A stretch of DNA of 64,000 nt from Pseudoalteromonas luteoviolacea NCIMB 1944 (GCF_001625565.1 NZ_AUXS01000032.1:62001-126000); one strand, 5' to 3'; counted from the first letter of the stretch, positions 26,095-36,179 are shown. Notes: generated by a model from the letters alone, not told the origin. A program made the numbers and translations.

Positions 26095-28467
26095 ATGGCA
26101 AAAAGTTGTTTTCATTGCCTCGAAGCCGTACCTCATGGATTTCAAGGCGAAGTAATGTTTGAAGGTGTTGCCAATCCTGTGTGCTGCACAGGTTGTCAGG
26201 CCGTTGCTGAGACAATTCTCGCTCAAGGCATGAGTGATTATTATAAGTTTCGTACTGAGTCTAGTGGCAAAGTACAAGAACTTGTCCCAGAACAATTAAA
26301 AGAACTGCTCAGTTACGACAATCAAGATATTCAAAAAGACTTTGTTGCCGACCAAGGCAGCAACAAAGAGGTATTGCTTAGCGTCGAAGGGATCAGTTGT
26401 GCTGCATGTGCTTGGCTGATAGAAAAACAACTACTTGCGCTTGCTGGCGTACAGCGTGTAGATGTAAACACTTCCACCCACCGAGCTATGGTTTTATGGC
26501 AAGACTCAAGCACAAAACTGAGCGAAATAATTGGCGCTTTATTGCAGATAGGATACAAAGCCTATCCATTTCAAGCTGATGAAGAAGCAGCACAAAAGCA
26601 GGCCGCAGCAAAGGCATATTTGCGCCGACTAGGTGTAGCTGGGTTAATGACGATGCAAGTCATGATGTTTGCATTCGCCATGTATTTTGGCATGTTCTCC
26701 GGGATGGATGAAGGATTTGAGCAATACTTCAGGTGGATAAGCCTAATTTTAGCGTCACCCGTTATCCTCTACTCTGCCCTGCCATTTCTTGCCAATGCGA
26801 TTAAAGGTCTTAAAAGCCGTCAACTGAATATGGACTTACCTGTCTCTTTGGCTATTTTTGGAGCCTATGGCGCAAGCTGTTACGCCACTGTTATGTCTGT
26901 AGGTGAAGTCTACTTCGAGTCAATTTGTATGTTTACCTTCTTACTATTACTTGGGAAATACCTCGAGTTTAGAGCCAGAATGAAGGCCAGTGAGTTTACC
27001 GCAAACTTACAAAAACTTATGCCACTCACTGCAAGAAAGATAACCGGCGCCATTGAAGAGGTCATTGCTGCAAAAAGCTTAGCTCTTAATGATCTAATTC
27101 TGGTTAAACCTGGAGAAACCATTCCGGCCGATGGTATTGTTGTTGAAGGCACCAGTACCGTCGATGAGTCGATGATGACAGGTGAACATTTACCAATTAA
27201 AAAATTTGTAAACCATCAAGTTTATGCAGGAACTCTCAATCACGACGGCGCTATCACTCTAAAAATTAATAAAGTAGGACAAAATACCCTACTAAACCAG
27301 ATCATTAAACTGCAACATAATGCACTCATGAAACGACCAAAAATTGTTGAAGTAACTGACAAGGTCGCTCAGTGGTTTGTGGCGTGTTTGCTCATTTTTG
27401 CCTCAATCACCGCAATTGGCTGGTATCACGTTGAGCCTGAACATGCGTTTTGGGTCACTATTGCTGTTTTGGTTGCTACCTGTCCTTGTGCACTCAGCCT
27501 TGCTATACCCACAGCGCTAACCTGTGCTGTTGCCACCTTAACCAAAAAAGGGATCCTTATTAAAGAAGCGCATGTGCTAGAAACGGCACCAAAAGTAACT
27601 CGTTACGCGTTTGATAAAACCGGTACTCTTACTGAAGGACGATTTACGATTTTGAAAGTAGCCGTTTTGGACGAACAGTATACTGAACCAATGATAATGG
27701 CCCTTGCTTGTGCATTGGAACGTTACTCTGAACACCCTATTGCAAAAGCGTTTATAGACAAAAGCGAACATTTCATTGAAATTAAAGATGCAGTAGTCGC
27801 CACAGGACTCGGTGTTAGCGGTAATTACGACGGCAAAGACGTTGCTATCGGCAAGGCAAACTGGTTTGGCAGCCATGCCTCATTTTCTCAAGCAACGTTA
27901 TTCATAGATAAACACCCCGTTGCTGATTTTTATCTTCAAGATAAGGTTAGGAGCAGTGCACCTGAGGTCATTGAGTTTTTACAAGCACAACAGCTTACCT
28001 GCCATATGCTAACGGGCGATAGCTCCAATGCGGCAAGTAATCTTGCCAATGAGTTGGGATTAGATTCCTACAAACAAGCTTGCTCGCCAAAGGATAAACA
28101 AAACGTGGTCGCACAGTGGGCTGATAAAGCGCATATTGTTGCAATGGTTGGAGATGGTGTGAATGATAGCCCGGTTTTCAATACCGCTCATTTATCAATT
28201 GCGATGGAAACAGGTGCTGATATTTCAAAAAATACAGCCGATGTAGTACTGTTAAATAGTGATCTAAATTCACTAAAAACACTACAAAGTGTTGCCATTA
28301 AAACAAAGCAAATAATCAGACAAAACTTGACTATTTCTTTGCTTTACAACGGATCCATCCTACCTATGGCAGCACTTGGGCTGGTGCCGCCTTGGCTTGC
28401 TGTGATTGGCATGTCTGCAAGTTCAATCGTGGTAATAACTAACTCATTAAGGTTACTAAAGCTATGA
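26095..28467 (+). CDS. ccoI: Copper-translocating P1B-type ATPase for cbb3 oxidase
   Basis: This 790-residue inner-membrane pump delivers copper for CuB of cbb3. A Cys-rich N-terminal domain (CFHC and CCTGC) precedes an HMA-like metal site GISCAACAW near residue 98. Eight membrane segments surround the TGE motif (MTGEHLP), the CPC ion site ATCPCALSLA near 462, phosphorylation site DKTGTLTEG near 505, and the GDGVND hinge near 684. The N-terminal Cys-rich extension is typical of FixI/CcoI and distinguishes it from CopA. The stop overlaps the ccoS start (ATGA). Confidence 0.95.
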   Translation: MAKSCFHCLEAVPHGFQGEVMFEGVANPVCCTGCQAVAETILAQGMSDYYKFRTESSGKVQELVPEQLKELLSYDNQDIQKDFVADQGSNKEVLLSVEGISCAACAWLIEKQLLALAGVQRVDVNTSTHRAMVLWQDSSTKLSEIIGALLQIGYKAYPFQADEEAAQKQAAAKAYLRRLGVAGLMTMQVMMFAFAMYFGMFSGMDEGFEQYFRWISLILASPVILYSALPFLANAIKGLKSRQLNMDLPVSLAIFGAYGASCYATVMSVGEVYFESICMFTFLLLLGKYLEFRARMKASEFTANLQKLMPLTARKITGAIEEVIAAKSLALNDLILVKPGETIPADGIVVEGTSTVDESMMTGEHLPIKKFVNHQVYAGTLNHDGAITLKINKVGQNTLLNQIIKLQHNALMKRPKIVEVTDKVAQWFVACLLIFASITAIGWYHVEPEHAFWVTIAVLVATCPCALSLAIPTALTCAVATLTKKGILIKEAHVLETAPKVTRYAFDKTGTLTEGRFTILKVAVLDEQYTEPMIMALACALERYSEHPIAKAFIDKSEHFIEIKDAVVATGLGVSGNYDGKDVAIGKANWFGSHASFSQATLFIDKHPVADFYLQDKVRSSAPEVIEFLQAQQLTCHMLTGDSSNAASNLANELGLDSYKQACSPKDKQNVVAQWADKAHIVAMVGDGVNDSPVFNTAHLSIAMETGADISKNTADVVLLNSDLNSLKTLQSVAIKTKQIIRQNLTISLLYNGSILPMAALGLVPPWLAVIGMSASSIVVITNSLRLLKL

Positions 28468-28637
28468 GTATAATTTACATATTGATCCCCATCGCCATCT
28501 TATTTGTCGTCATCGCAATTGGTGTGTTTTTCTGGGCTGTCAGAAGTGAACAGTTCTCTGATCTAAACAAGCAAGCTCACAGTATTTTATTTGAAGATGA
28601 CAAAGAGCAGCACAAAAAGAGTAATGATGGAAATTAG
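28464..28637 (+). CDS. ccoS: cbb3 oxidase maturation protein CcoS
   Basis: This 57-residue protein starts at ATG 28464, overlapping the ccoI stop by 4 bases, and ends at TAG 28637. It begins MSIIYILIPIAILFVVIAIG with a single membrane segment, then VFFWAVRSEQFSDLN, a pattern typical of CcoS (FWAVxxGQFDDL). CcoS is needed for haem and copper insertion into CcoN. Its length makes it easy to miss. The downstream membrane protein starts inside its last codons. Confidence 0.92.
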   Translation: MSIIYILIPIAILFVVIAIGVFFWAVRSEQFSDLNKQAHSILFEDDKEQHKKSNDGN

Positions 28638-29295
28638 TTTTGCCAGTGCATTTTTTATGGGCTTGATGGGCAGCGGACACTGCTTGGCGATGTGCGGTGG
28701 AATTGCGTCAAGCTTGCAGTTAGCACAAACAAAGCAAAAACCACTAGTTGTCGCCTTTTTATACAACCTGGGGCGACTAGTGAGCTACGCTGTAGCGGGG
28801 TTACTTGTCGCTTCGCTGGGTGTTTCATTGGCCAAACAACACACTTCTTTTGCGCTGGCTTTGTCTTACTTAAGCGGCTTTTTTATGTTGTTAGTCGGTT
28901 TATACATCATGCGAATTGCAGGTACTTTAAACTGGTTAGAAAAACTTGGTAACTTCATTATCTGGCAACGAATTGTGAAGTTAAACAAACATATTTTGCC
29001 AATTGATACCAAGACAAAAGCATTAGCATACGGCGCACTTTGGGGGTGGCTGCCATGTGGCCTAGTTTACACCGCACTATTGTGGAGCCTACAAGCCAAA
29101 AGCGCTCTTTACGGAGCGCTTACTATGGTAGCTTTTGCCTTGGGTACCTTCCCTGCACTCTTGGTTGCGGGGCAGTCAGCGCAGTTGCTGAACAAATTTT
29201 TGAACCACACAATTACGCGCATTGCGCTAGGAAACCTTTTTGTGTGGTATGGGTTTTACTTGATTATCATTACTAGTAATAAATTAGTAGATTAA
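28627..29295 (+). CDS. TauE/SafE or UreH (DsbD_2)-like membrane protein linked to cbb3 assembly
   Basis: This inner-membrane protein has about 222 residues and six hydrophobic segments. GSGHCLAMCGG near residue 15 and GWLPCGLVYTAL near 140 are the paired Cys/Gly-rich motifs of the DsbD_2/UreH-like family. Relatives commonly sit in cbb3 or copper clusters and are labelled sulfite exporter TauE/SafE or heavy-metal transport proteins. A role in copper or thiol handling for oxidase assembly is inferred from position. The frame is open from 28591, but ATG 28627 (or 28624) with AAAGAG upstream matches the family start (MEISFASAFFMGLMG) and overlaps ccoS by 11 bases. Confidence 0.82.
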   Translation: MEISFASAFFMGLMGSGHCLAMCGGIASSLQLAQTKQKPLVVAFLYNLGRLVSYAVAGLLVASLGVSLAKQHTSFALALSYLSGFFMLLVGLYIMRIAGTLNWLEKLGNFIIWQRIVKLNKHILPIDTKTKALAYGALWGWLPCGLVYTALLWSLQAKSALYGALTMVAFALGTFPALLVAGQSAQLLNKFLNHTITRIALGNLFVWYGFYLIIITSNKLVD

Positions 29296-29304
29296 TCTAG
29301 TTTT

Positions 29305-29335
29305 ATGCTTGCGAATATTAGATAATAGCAAGCAT
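29305..29335 (+). terminator. Possible terminator after the cbb3 assembly genes
   Basis: An 8-bp stem (ATGCTTGC / GCAAGCAT) encloses a second TATTA/TAATA pairing. Only a weak T tract follows (CAATTAAGCTTTT), and a 12-bp palindrome GCTTTTAAAAGC lies at 29343-29354. It probably ends transcription before fnr, though efficiency is uncertain. Confidence 0.5.
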
Positions 29336-29480
29336 CAATTAAGCTTTTAAAAGCAGGAGTTTTTAAAGGCTTGTATCGTGAAAATTTCGAAGTACTGAAC
29401 TTAATTGAAATATTTAAGTTTTTATTTCATGCAATTTTTGAATTTATTTTTTATGTGCGTCTAAGAGTAATGGATTAATT

Positions 29481-30209
29481 ATGGATTTAAATAATCGCTC
29501 CAAAAGTCAGTGTACAATAAGTTGTACAAATTGCAGTATAAGCCAGCTTTGTCTGCCTTATTCACTTAACGGCAACGAAATGGATAAGCTCGATGAAATC
29601 ATTGAGCGCAAAAAGCCTCTTCACAAAGGAGACTTTTTGTTTGAGTCTGGCTCACCACTTCAGGCTATCTTTGCTGTGAGATCTGGCTCATTTAAATCTT
29701 ACACCCTGTCTGAACAAGGTGACGAGCAAATTACAGGCTTCCATCTTGCTGGTGATTTGGTGGGCTTTGATGCTATCAATAAAATGCAGCATCAAAGCTT
29801 CGCTCAAGCACTTGAAACGTCCATGGTATGCGAAATACCATTTGATACACTGGACGAGCTCGCTGGTAAATTGCCAAAACTTAGACAGCAGATCATGCGC
29901 TTAATGAGCAATGAAATCAATTACGATCAAGAGATGTTGCTGTTACTCAACAAAAAGACCGCTGAAGAAAGGCTCGCAACATTTATCTTTAATCTATCTA
30001 ATCGTTTTGGTGAACGTGGTTTTTCTCGTAAAGAGTTCCGCTTTACTATGACTCGAGGCGAAATTGGTAATTATCTTGGCCTCACTGTTGAGACAATTAG
30101 TAGGCTACTGAGCCGATTCCAAAAAGCTGGTCTTATCAAAGTCGAAGGCAAATTCATTACTATTTTAGAGTCACAAGGATTAGCTGCTGCGGCAGGTATT
30201 ACTACTTGA
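29481..30209 (+). CDS. fnr: Oxygen-responsive regulator FNR (EtrA-like)
   Basis: This 242-residue CRP/FNR-family regulator carries the [4Fe-4S] ligands: an N-terminal cluster C11, C15, C18, C24 ([14 protein letters not shown]), matching C20, C23 and C29 of E. coli FNR for the last three, plus central C117 in SMVCEIPF. The cyclic-nucleotide-like domain includes [21 protein letters not shown]. The helix-turn-helix reads [20 protein letters not shown], with the E..SR recognition of TTGAT half-sites. Loss of the cluster in air switches it off. It follows the cbb3 assembly genes and precedes uspE, a conserved order. It probably controls ccoNOQP. Confidence 0.96.
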   Translation: MDLNNRSKSQCTISCTNCSISQLCLPYSLNGNEMDKLDEIIERKKPLHKGDFLFESGSPLQAIFAVRSGSFKSYTLSEQGDEQITGFHLAGDLVGFDAINKMQHQSFAQALETSMVCEIPFDTLDELAGKLPKLRQQIMRLMSNEINYDQEMLLLLNKKTAEERLATFIFNLSNRFGERGFSRKEFRFTMTRGEIGNYLGLTVETISRLLSRFQKAGLIKVEGKFITILESQGLAAAAGITT

Positions 30210-30304
30210 TCTAAACCAATTTTTCCATCGAAATAGCTTTATACCTTGGCTATATCAGTTACACTCAAAGTATATTGATTAGCCAAGTGCCACAGGAGGC
30301 TTGT

Positions 30305-31228
30305 ATGGATAAGATAAAGAGAATCCTTACTGTTATTGACCCGACTAAAGAGCAGCAAAACAGTCTTGAGCGCTCAATTAGTCTCGCGCAAACAACCGGT
30401 GCTGAAATAACGGCGTTCCTTTCCATCTATGATTTTTCCTATGAGATGACAACAATGCTCTCTAAAGAGGAGCGTGAGGCCATGAGGCTTGCGGTCATCA
30501 AGGATAGAGAAGCGTGGATCAATGTGTTGATAGAGCAATATACAGATCTTGATATACGAGCCAAAGTGGTATGGCACAATCGGCCGTATGAAGCCATTAT
30601 TGAAGAAGTACTCAACGAACAGTTCGACATCGTCATTAAGTCCACACATCAACACGACACTCTAAAGTCAGTGATTTTTACGCCAACTGATTGGCATTTA
30701 ATAAGAAAGTGCCCTGCTCCCGTTTTGCTGGTTAAAGATCAAGCTTGGCCTGAGCATGGTGAAATTATTGCTGCGGTCAACTCTGTAAGTGACAATGAAC
30801 AACATCAAGAGCTCAACCAACGAATAATTAAAGACGCAAAATTCATTTGTAATTTAGCAAATGCGTCTTTAAGTTTGGTTAATACCTACCCAGCAACTCC
30901 GGTGAATATTGCAATAGAGATCCCCGAGTTCAATCCGTCTCAATATAGCGAAGCGGTGAAAAAGCATCACGAAGACGAAACATGGTCTTTGGCCAACCAG
31001 TTCGAAATTGCCAGAGAAAAATGCATTATTGAAGAAGGTCTCCCTGAAGATGTGATCCCCTCTGTCGCAGAGAAAAAGTCAGCTGAGCTAGTTGTCATTG
31101 GCACAGTTGGACGCACAGGGTTGAGCGCAGCATTAATTGGCAATACAGCAGAGCATGTGATCGACAGTTTGGACTGTGATGTGTTAGCACTAAAACCAGA
31201 TGGCTACAAGAGCCCACTAGACCACTAA
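30305..31228 (+). CDS. uspE: Universal stress protein UspE
   Basis: This 307-residue cytoplasmic protein is a tandem of two Usp domains (about 1-150 and 155-305), typical of UspE. The first domain begins MDKIKRILTVIDPT. The second ends with VVIGTVGRTGLSAALIGNTAEHVID, close to the G-x2-G-x9-G(S/T) nucleotide-binding pattern. The frame starts at 30275, but ATG 30305 with AGGAGG 7 bases upstream is the real start. The fnr-uspE order is conserved in enterics and Shewanella. A strong terminator follows. Confidence 0.94.
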   Translation: MDKIKRILTVIDPTKEQQNSLERSISLAQTTGAEITAFLSIYDFSYEMTTMLSKEEREAMRLAVIKDREAWINVLIEQYTDLDIRAKVVWHNRPYEAIIEEVLNEQFDIVIKSTHQHDTLKSVIFTPTDWHLIRKCPAPVLLVKDQAWPEHGEIIAAVNSVSDNEQHQELNQRIIKDAKFICNLANASLSLVNTYPATPVNIAIEIPEFNPSQYSEAVKKHHEDETWSLANQFEIAREKCIIEEGLPEDVIPSVAEKKSAELVVIGTVGRTGLSAALIGNTAEHVIDSLDCDVLALKPDGYKSPLDH

Positions 31229-31235
31229 CAAAAGA

Positions 31236-31261
31236 AAAGTCCGATATTAGTATCGGACTTT
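31236..31261 (+). terminator. Rho-independent terminator of uspE
   Basis: An 11-bp perfect stem (AAAGTCCGATA / TATCGGACTTT) with loop TTAG is followed by a T run (TTTTTTC), beginning 8 bases after the uspE stop. Confidence 0.93.
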
Positions 31262-31684
31262 TTTCTCCTAGCTGTATAACACGCCCATGTGAAAGCTTCG
31301 TTCGTTACCATTAATGTACAGCCACCACTTTCGAATTAAAAACTCCCTCCTACTTATAACAGCAAGTCAAACACTCGTTTACATAAAAAATAGTAAATTT
31401 TTTTCTGTCCGTACCTAGATTTGTACCTCTTTGATTTTGTTAATGAAAAAGGAACTTAAAATCCTTGTTTCTTATTTAAACACCTCATTACGTTGATAAT
31501 AATTCAACAAAACCATGTACAAATCTTAATCGCATACTATATATTGTATACAATCATACTTTATAAACTGTCATTAAAGTATGGTATGCAAGAGGTACGT
31601 CATTGAAATCAAACGGCTAAAAACCTCTTTAACAACATGTGAAGCATATTTTGCTTTACCCATACTCGTTAAAGGAAAGTTACA
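31262..31684 (+). promoter_or_regulatory. Long leader region of the metzincin protease gene with two inverted repeats
   Basis: This gene-free, AT-rich stretch lies before the protease gene. It holds a perfect 9-bp inverted repeat CATACTTTA / TAAAGTATG (31555-31563 and 31575-31583, 11-base spacer) and a 7-bp inverted repeat AAGAGGT / ACCTCTT (31590-31596 and 31623-31629). These could be an operator or RNA stem-loops in a long 5' leader. AAAGGAAAG just before the GTG start is the likely ribosome-binding site. Confidence 0.45.
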
Positions 31685-34600
31685 GTGCGACAAAAAAAAC
31701 AATTAAGAAAGCTAGCCCTAGCTACGGCTATCACTGTTTCATTTTCAGCATCTGCTCAAGAAACCTATCTATTTGATAGACAATTGAGTTTCGAAAATGA
31801 AATTTCAAACCTAGTGGTGTCATCAACAAATGAACCTACCCAAACAAAGCAAAAGCTAATTTTAGATTCAATCAAACTAAACAGCGCTTTGGGTGAAAAC
31901 CTGCAAGTAGGAAATTCACTTAGCCTTACAATTGATGGGCAGTTTGTACAAATTCACCTGTATGAAGTAACAAAACAAAATAGTAAAATAACCTATATAA
32001 ATGGCCGCTCTTCCGACGGGCATGCCAAGCTGTCAATGATAAAAACAAATAACAGCTACAGCGCGAAGATTTATATTGGCAATGCTGGCTATTTATTAAC
32101 CCCCGCGGGAAATGGACTTTATAAGTTAAGTAAATTTGTCCAAGATAACTCCCCTATTGACTCTACAGCTGATAGACCTGGTTTGGAGCACGGGGACTCT
32201 TCACACGGTTTAGTCGGTCACACAGAGATCTCGCCTTTCTTACGCGCAGCACCAAACAGCGATGCCAATGCAACGCCTGAAGTAACCGCCGTAGTTGCCT
32301 ATACAGATAAACTCGCGGCCGAGGTTGGCGATGTCGATGCATACCTAGCACTAATGGAAAAAGACACCAACGACAGCTACACAGCTAGTGGTATTAACGC
32401 CAGCGTCAGAATCATACACTCCTACCAAACTGGCTATGTATCTACCGGAGACATGGCAGAGGACAACTCGTTACTACTAAATGAAGACACAAGTAGTTGG
32501 CTGGAAGAACCTAACCCACTGGCCCCAAACGGATTTGGCGTAGAACTGAAAAGTATTCGAGATGAACACCAAGCAGATATTATGGTGTTTTTAGCAGACC
32601 AAAATGCCAGCTCTCCTTGGGCTGGATGGGCAGGACAAATCGGTACGGATGCTGAGAGCGCCTTATTTACTTTAAGTAGCTGGGGTACTTTTAAAAATAC
32701 ATTTGCTCATGAACTTGGACACTTGTACGGTGCAAGACATGACAATGATTCGACGACCACACCTTTTGCTTTTGGCCACGGATATTGTAATGAGTCTAAA
32801 ACGTGGCGCACACTGATGGCTATTAGCGATTGTGGAGAAAGGCTAAATGTGTGGTCAAACCCCAACAGTACCTATAAAGGAGAAGCTGGGGGGACTGTTG
32901 AAGTCAATGACAATGCACGAGTACACAATGAACGCGCTACATTTATGGCTGCTTTGCGAACATCGGCACACAACGCACCGTCAGCTACAATTACGCAAAC
33001 TACCATAACACCTGGTAGCCTAACAGCTAGCTTCTCTGGTCAAGCTAACGATAGCGATGGCAATATTGTTTCTACGCTATGGGATTTTGGTGATGGTGTA
33101 TACAATAATAAGCCATATGCACAAGGTGACTCGGTTACCCACAACTATCTATTCCCAGGCACGTACATTGTTAGGTACACAGCTACCGATAACCAAGGCT
33201 TGATCCATTCAGCTTCTCAGCAAGTTACCATTACCTCCACGCCTGGCCAAAGCTACTGTGGGGTAAAAGGAACAAATGCCGTCTACCAATATACACAAAG
33301 TGTATCTGTTAATGGTAAAGCACATCAATCGGACAGAAGGCAGTATACCGATCACACTGCACTAGAGCCGTTTACTGTTTACGCCGGCTCAGCAACAGGA
33401 ATTGAGTTGCAACAAGGTACACGTGGCAGTAAGTTTGGCCCCTACTCCGCATATTGGGCTGTCTACATTGATTTAAACCAAAACAATAGTTTTGATGATC
33501 CCGGTGAGCTCATTCATTTTTCTGAGCCGCTAGCTAAATCTTCTCCAGAGCCCATACTTGCCAATATCACCATTCCCGACAGCGCACTAGCTGGCACAAC
33601 TCGAATGCGTGTTATTCAATCCAACACGCTACGTGATGGAGAGACACAACTTGCAGCGTGCGGTGATTTCAAGTTTGGTGAAGCTGAAGATTACAGCATC
33701 ACCATAATAAAAGAACCAAACCCAGCTGAGTTTACTGCGTCGATTAACAACAACGATTTTAACGTAGGCTTTGCTGTCGACTCTGCTGATGTTGCTTCGG
33801 TCAAGTGGGACTTTGGCGATGGACTATTCAGTGACTCAAGCACCAGCACCTCGCTGAGTCCAAATCACCAATATGTTTTTGGTGGAGAGTACACAGTAAC
33901 GCTCACCGTTACTTTGAAAAATGGTGAAACATATACACATTCAAAGGTAATTACGGTATCGGCACCTGCTGGCCAAGATTATTGTCGCGCATATGGTAAC
34001 CAGCCAAAGTATCAATACAACGCGAATGTAACACTTAACGGCAATAGCGTTACTTCAGGCTCAGCAAATTATACAGACCACACTGACAAAGTACTTGGCG
34101 CAGTTAGAGGTGATAATATTCTATCTGTACGTCAAGGTGCTACTGGATCTAAATCTTCTTATAACGCCGAGTGGCGTGTTTATATTGATATGAACCACAA
34201 CGGCTCTTTTGAGGATTCTGAAAGTGTTTGGTACTGGGTCGGCGCGAATACTGCGAATGACATAGAAAAAACAATTTCTATTCCTACAACTGCATTGACG
34301 GGTAAAACCAGAATGCGTGTGCTACAAAGTTATGAAGAGTTGAAATCTCCATGCGGCCGCATCAGATGGGGTGAAGTTGAAGATTTCACAGTCGACCTTC
34401 AGTCTGATAACCCAGCTGATTTCTCTGCCAATGTAACTGCGAATAACCTTACTGTTAACTTTACTGACTCGTTTGGAAGTAACGCTGAAATTGCTTCAAT
34501 TGAGTATGATTTTGGCGACAGCGCGGTAAATCCAAATCATACCAGCACTCAAAGTAGCCCTTCACACACTTACCTATATTCAGGTACTTACCCTGTAAGA

Positions 34601-35779
34601 GCAAAAGTTACATTGCAAAACGGCGTAAGCTATATGAAAGAGCAAAACGTCGAGGTTAGTGGCGCTGCTCACTGTATTGCATACGCCAAGTCAACAACTC
34701 AATGGACAAGTAAAGTACGCGTTGGCAACTTAAGTAATAGTTCAGAAAAGAGTAAGTTCAGCCACTTTGAAAATGCTGGATTCAAATTTAAGAAAGGCGA
34801 CGCAACAGAGATTGGTTTGACACACGGTTCAAATGGGCCATACCTTGCAAATTGGGCTGTTTATGTAGATCTTAACCAAAACAATAGCTTTGACGACTCA
34901 GGGGAACTATTAGTTCTAACTAACGCGACTACCTTTGATGAAGTGGTTAACTCAGTAACGATTCCAGCTTCTGCTACAAACGGTTCAACAACAATGCGAG
35001 TGATCCAATCATATGAATTAACAGATGGGAAATTACCCGCATGTGGCACCTACGGTTGGGGTGAAGTTGAAGATTACTCCGTGACAATTACTGACGAACA
35101 AGGTCCTGAATCGGACTTACTCAATGGAGTGACTAAATCAGGTATTTCAATTGCAGCAAAAGAAACTAAAACCTTTACGTTTTTCGTTCCTGAGGGTGCT
35201 AAAAACATCAAGGTTGAGATGGGTGCGGGAACTGGTGACCCTGATCTATACGTAAAATTTGGTGATTCAGATACTGCAAACAACTGGGATTGTAGACCAT
35301 ATACTAGCGGCAATAGAGACGAAACATGTGACAGCAGCAAATTAACTAAATCCGGCGGTATTTACTATGTTTCGGTCGTAGGCTGGACGGCTTCTGACAA
35401 CGTTACATTGACCGGTTCATACACAGAAGGTGATGTCATTGAACCACCTGTCAATGCCTGTGCAACTAAGACACCACAAACTCGTGGCAACTTGTCTAAT
35501 AATGATGCCATCTGTATGGGCAGTAACACAGTCTATGTCGCCATTAACGTTCCAACTGGTCAGTCTAAGCTAACAATCACTACTTCAGGTGGGGACGGCG
35601 ACGCTAGCATTTACCAAAACGCAGCTGGTTGGCCAAGCACAAGTAACTTCCATAATTCAGCGACTACTCAAGGTAGTAGCGAAGAACAGATAGTGATCAA
35701 TAATCCGAGCTCTGGATGGCACTACTTAATGGTGTCTGGCCAAGGTACTGGAACACAACTTAACGCAAAGTTTGAATAA
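31685..35779 (+). CDS. Secreted metzincin zinc protease with PKD, GEVED and PPC domains
   Basis: This 1364-residue secreted protease starts at GTG 31685 after AAAGGAAAG, with signal peptide RKLALATAITVSFSASAQ. The propeptide and catalytic domain reach about 430. The zinc site is HELGHLYGARH (H342, H346, H352) and TLMAI near 379 is a candidate Met-turn. Then come three PKD-GEVED pairs at about 432-677, 678-905 and 906-1137, each PKD with WDFGDG/YDFGDS and each GEVED ending WGEVEDY/FGEAEDY. Two PPC-type domains at about 1142-1248 and 1257-1364 close the protein. PPC domains are often removed after secretion. It probably degrades environmental protein. It stands alone between two terminators and interrupts the cco/fnr/ccoG neighbourhood. 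Confidence 0.92.
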   Translation: MRQKKQLRKLALATAITVSFSASAQETYLFDRQLSFENEISNLVVSSTNEPTQTKQKLILDSIKLNSALGENLQVGNSLSLTIDGQFVQIHLYEVTKQNSKITYINGRSSDGHAKLSMIKTNNSYSAKIYIGNAGYLLTPAGNGLYKLSKFVQDNSPIDSTADRPGLEHGDSSHGLVGHTEISPFLRAAPNSDANATPEVTAVVAYTDKLAAEVGDVDAYLALMEKDTNDSYTASGINASVRIIHSYQTGYVSTGDMAEDNSLLLNEDTSSWLEEPNPLAPNGFGVELKSIRDEHQADIMVFLADQNASSPWAGWAGQIGTDAESALFTLSSWGTFKNTFAHELGHLYGARHDNDSTTTPFAFGHGYCNESKTWRTLMAISDCGERLNVWSNPNSTYKGEAGGTVEVNDNARVHNERATFMAALRTSAHNAPSATITQTTITPGSLTASFSGQANDSDGNIVSTLWDFGDGVYNNKPYAQGDSVTHNYLFPGTYIVRYTATDNQGLIHSASQQVTITSTPGQSYCGVKGTNAVYQYTQSVSVNGKAHQSDRRQYTDHTALEPFTVYAGSATGIELQQGTRGSKFGPYSAYWAVYIDLNQNNSFDDPGELIHFSEPLAKSSPEPILANITIPDSALAGTTRMRVIQSNTLRDGETQLAACGDFKFGEAEDYSITIIKEPNPAEFTASINNNDFNVGFAVDSADVASVKWDFGDGLFSDSSTSTSLSPNHQYVFGGEYTVTLTVTLKNGETYTHSKVITVSAPAGQDYCRAYGNQPKYQYNANVTLNGNSVTSGSANYTDHTDKVLGAVRGDNILSVRQGATGSKSSYNAEWRVYIDMNHNGSFEDSESVWYWVGANTANDIEKTISIPTTALTGKTRMRVLQSYEELKSPCGRIRWGEVEDFTVDLQSDNPADFSANVTANNLTVNFTDSFGSNAEIASIEYDFGDSAVNPNHTSTQSSPSHTYLYSGTYPVRAKVTLQNGVSYMKEQNVEVSGAAHCIAYAKSTTQWTSKVRVGNLSNSSEKSKFSHFENAGFKFKKGDATEIGLTHGSNGPYLANWAVYVDLNQNNSFDDSGELLVLTNATTFDEVVNSVTIPASATNGSTTMRVIQSYELTDGKLPACGTYGWGEVEDYSVTITDEQGPESDLLNGVTKSGISIAAKETKTFTFFVPEGAKNIKVEMGAGTGDPDLYVKFGDSDTANNWDCRPYTSGNRDETCDSSKLTKSGGIYYVSVVGWTASDNVTLTGSYTEGDVIEPPVNACATKTPQTRGNLSNNDAICMGSNTVYVAINVPTGQSKLTITTSGGDGDASIYQNAAGWPSTSNFHNSATTQGSSEEQIVINNPSSGWHYLMVSGQGTGTQLNAKFE

Positions 35780-35802
35780 ACAGATAATCTTCTCACTGGC
35801 CA

Positions 35803-35830
35803 AAGCCTCTTAGCAATAAGGGGCTTTTTT
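35803..35830 (+). terminator. Rho-independent terminator of the protease gene
   Basis: A 10-bp stem (AAGCCTCTTA / TAAGGGGCTT, one G-T pair) with loop GCAA is followed by TTTT, beginning 23 bases after the stop codon. Confidence 0.88.
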
Positions 35831-36161
35831 ATAAAGCAAACACGGGCACTCCCCCAAATGCTCTCAAACAAAACAGCACTTTCGATACAATACTAGGCCT
35901 CCTATTTTTATCTCTTTCGTCTTTAAAAAAGCCAAAATTTTAACTAAGTAGCGCTTTTAGTGAGGGCATTTTTGTTAGTCATGGCACATCAAAATACCGC
36001 ATCTTTAACCAGAGTTGCCGTACTCACAGATATGTTTATAAACTTAGAACCAAACTTTTACCCCGGTATTACTAACTAAATAGGGCTGGCGAGCTGATAT
36101 CAAAATATTGCTTATCGATGAGGACAACCCAGCTTTTAGTCCAATTATACAAGAATTAAAA
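35831..36161. other. Gene-free stretch between protease and ccoG
   Basis: No gene is supported here. A short open stretch without a start codon (36084-36188, plus) translates to KILLIDEDNPAFSPIIQEL, which looks like the first strand and helix of a response-regulator receiver domain. It may be a gene remnant or chance. The end of the stretch runs into the ccoG terminator. Confidence 0.35.
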
Positions 36162-36179
36162 AAGGGCCTATTGGCCCTT
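36162..36179 (-). terminator. Rho-independent terminator of ccoG
   Basis: A 7-bp G+C-rich stem (AAGGGCC / GGCCCTT) with a 4-base loop lies about 30 bases after the ccoG stop. On the minus strand it is followed by TTTTAATTC. Confidence 0.85.
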
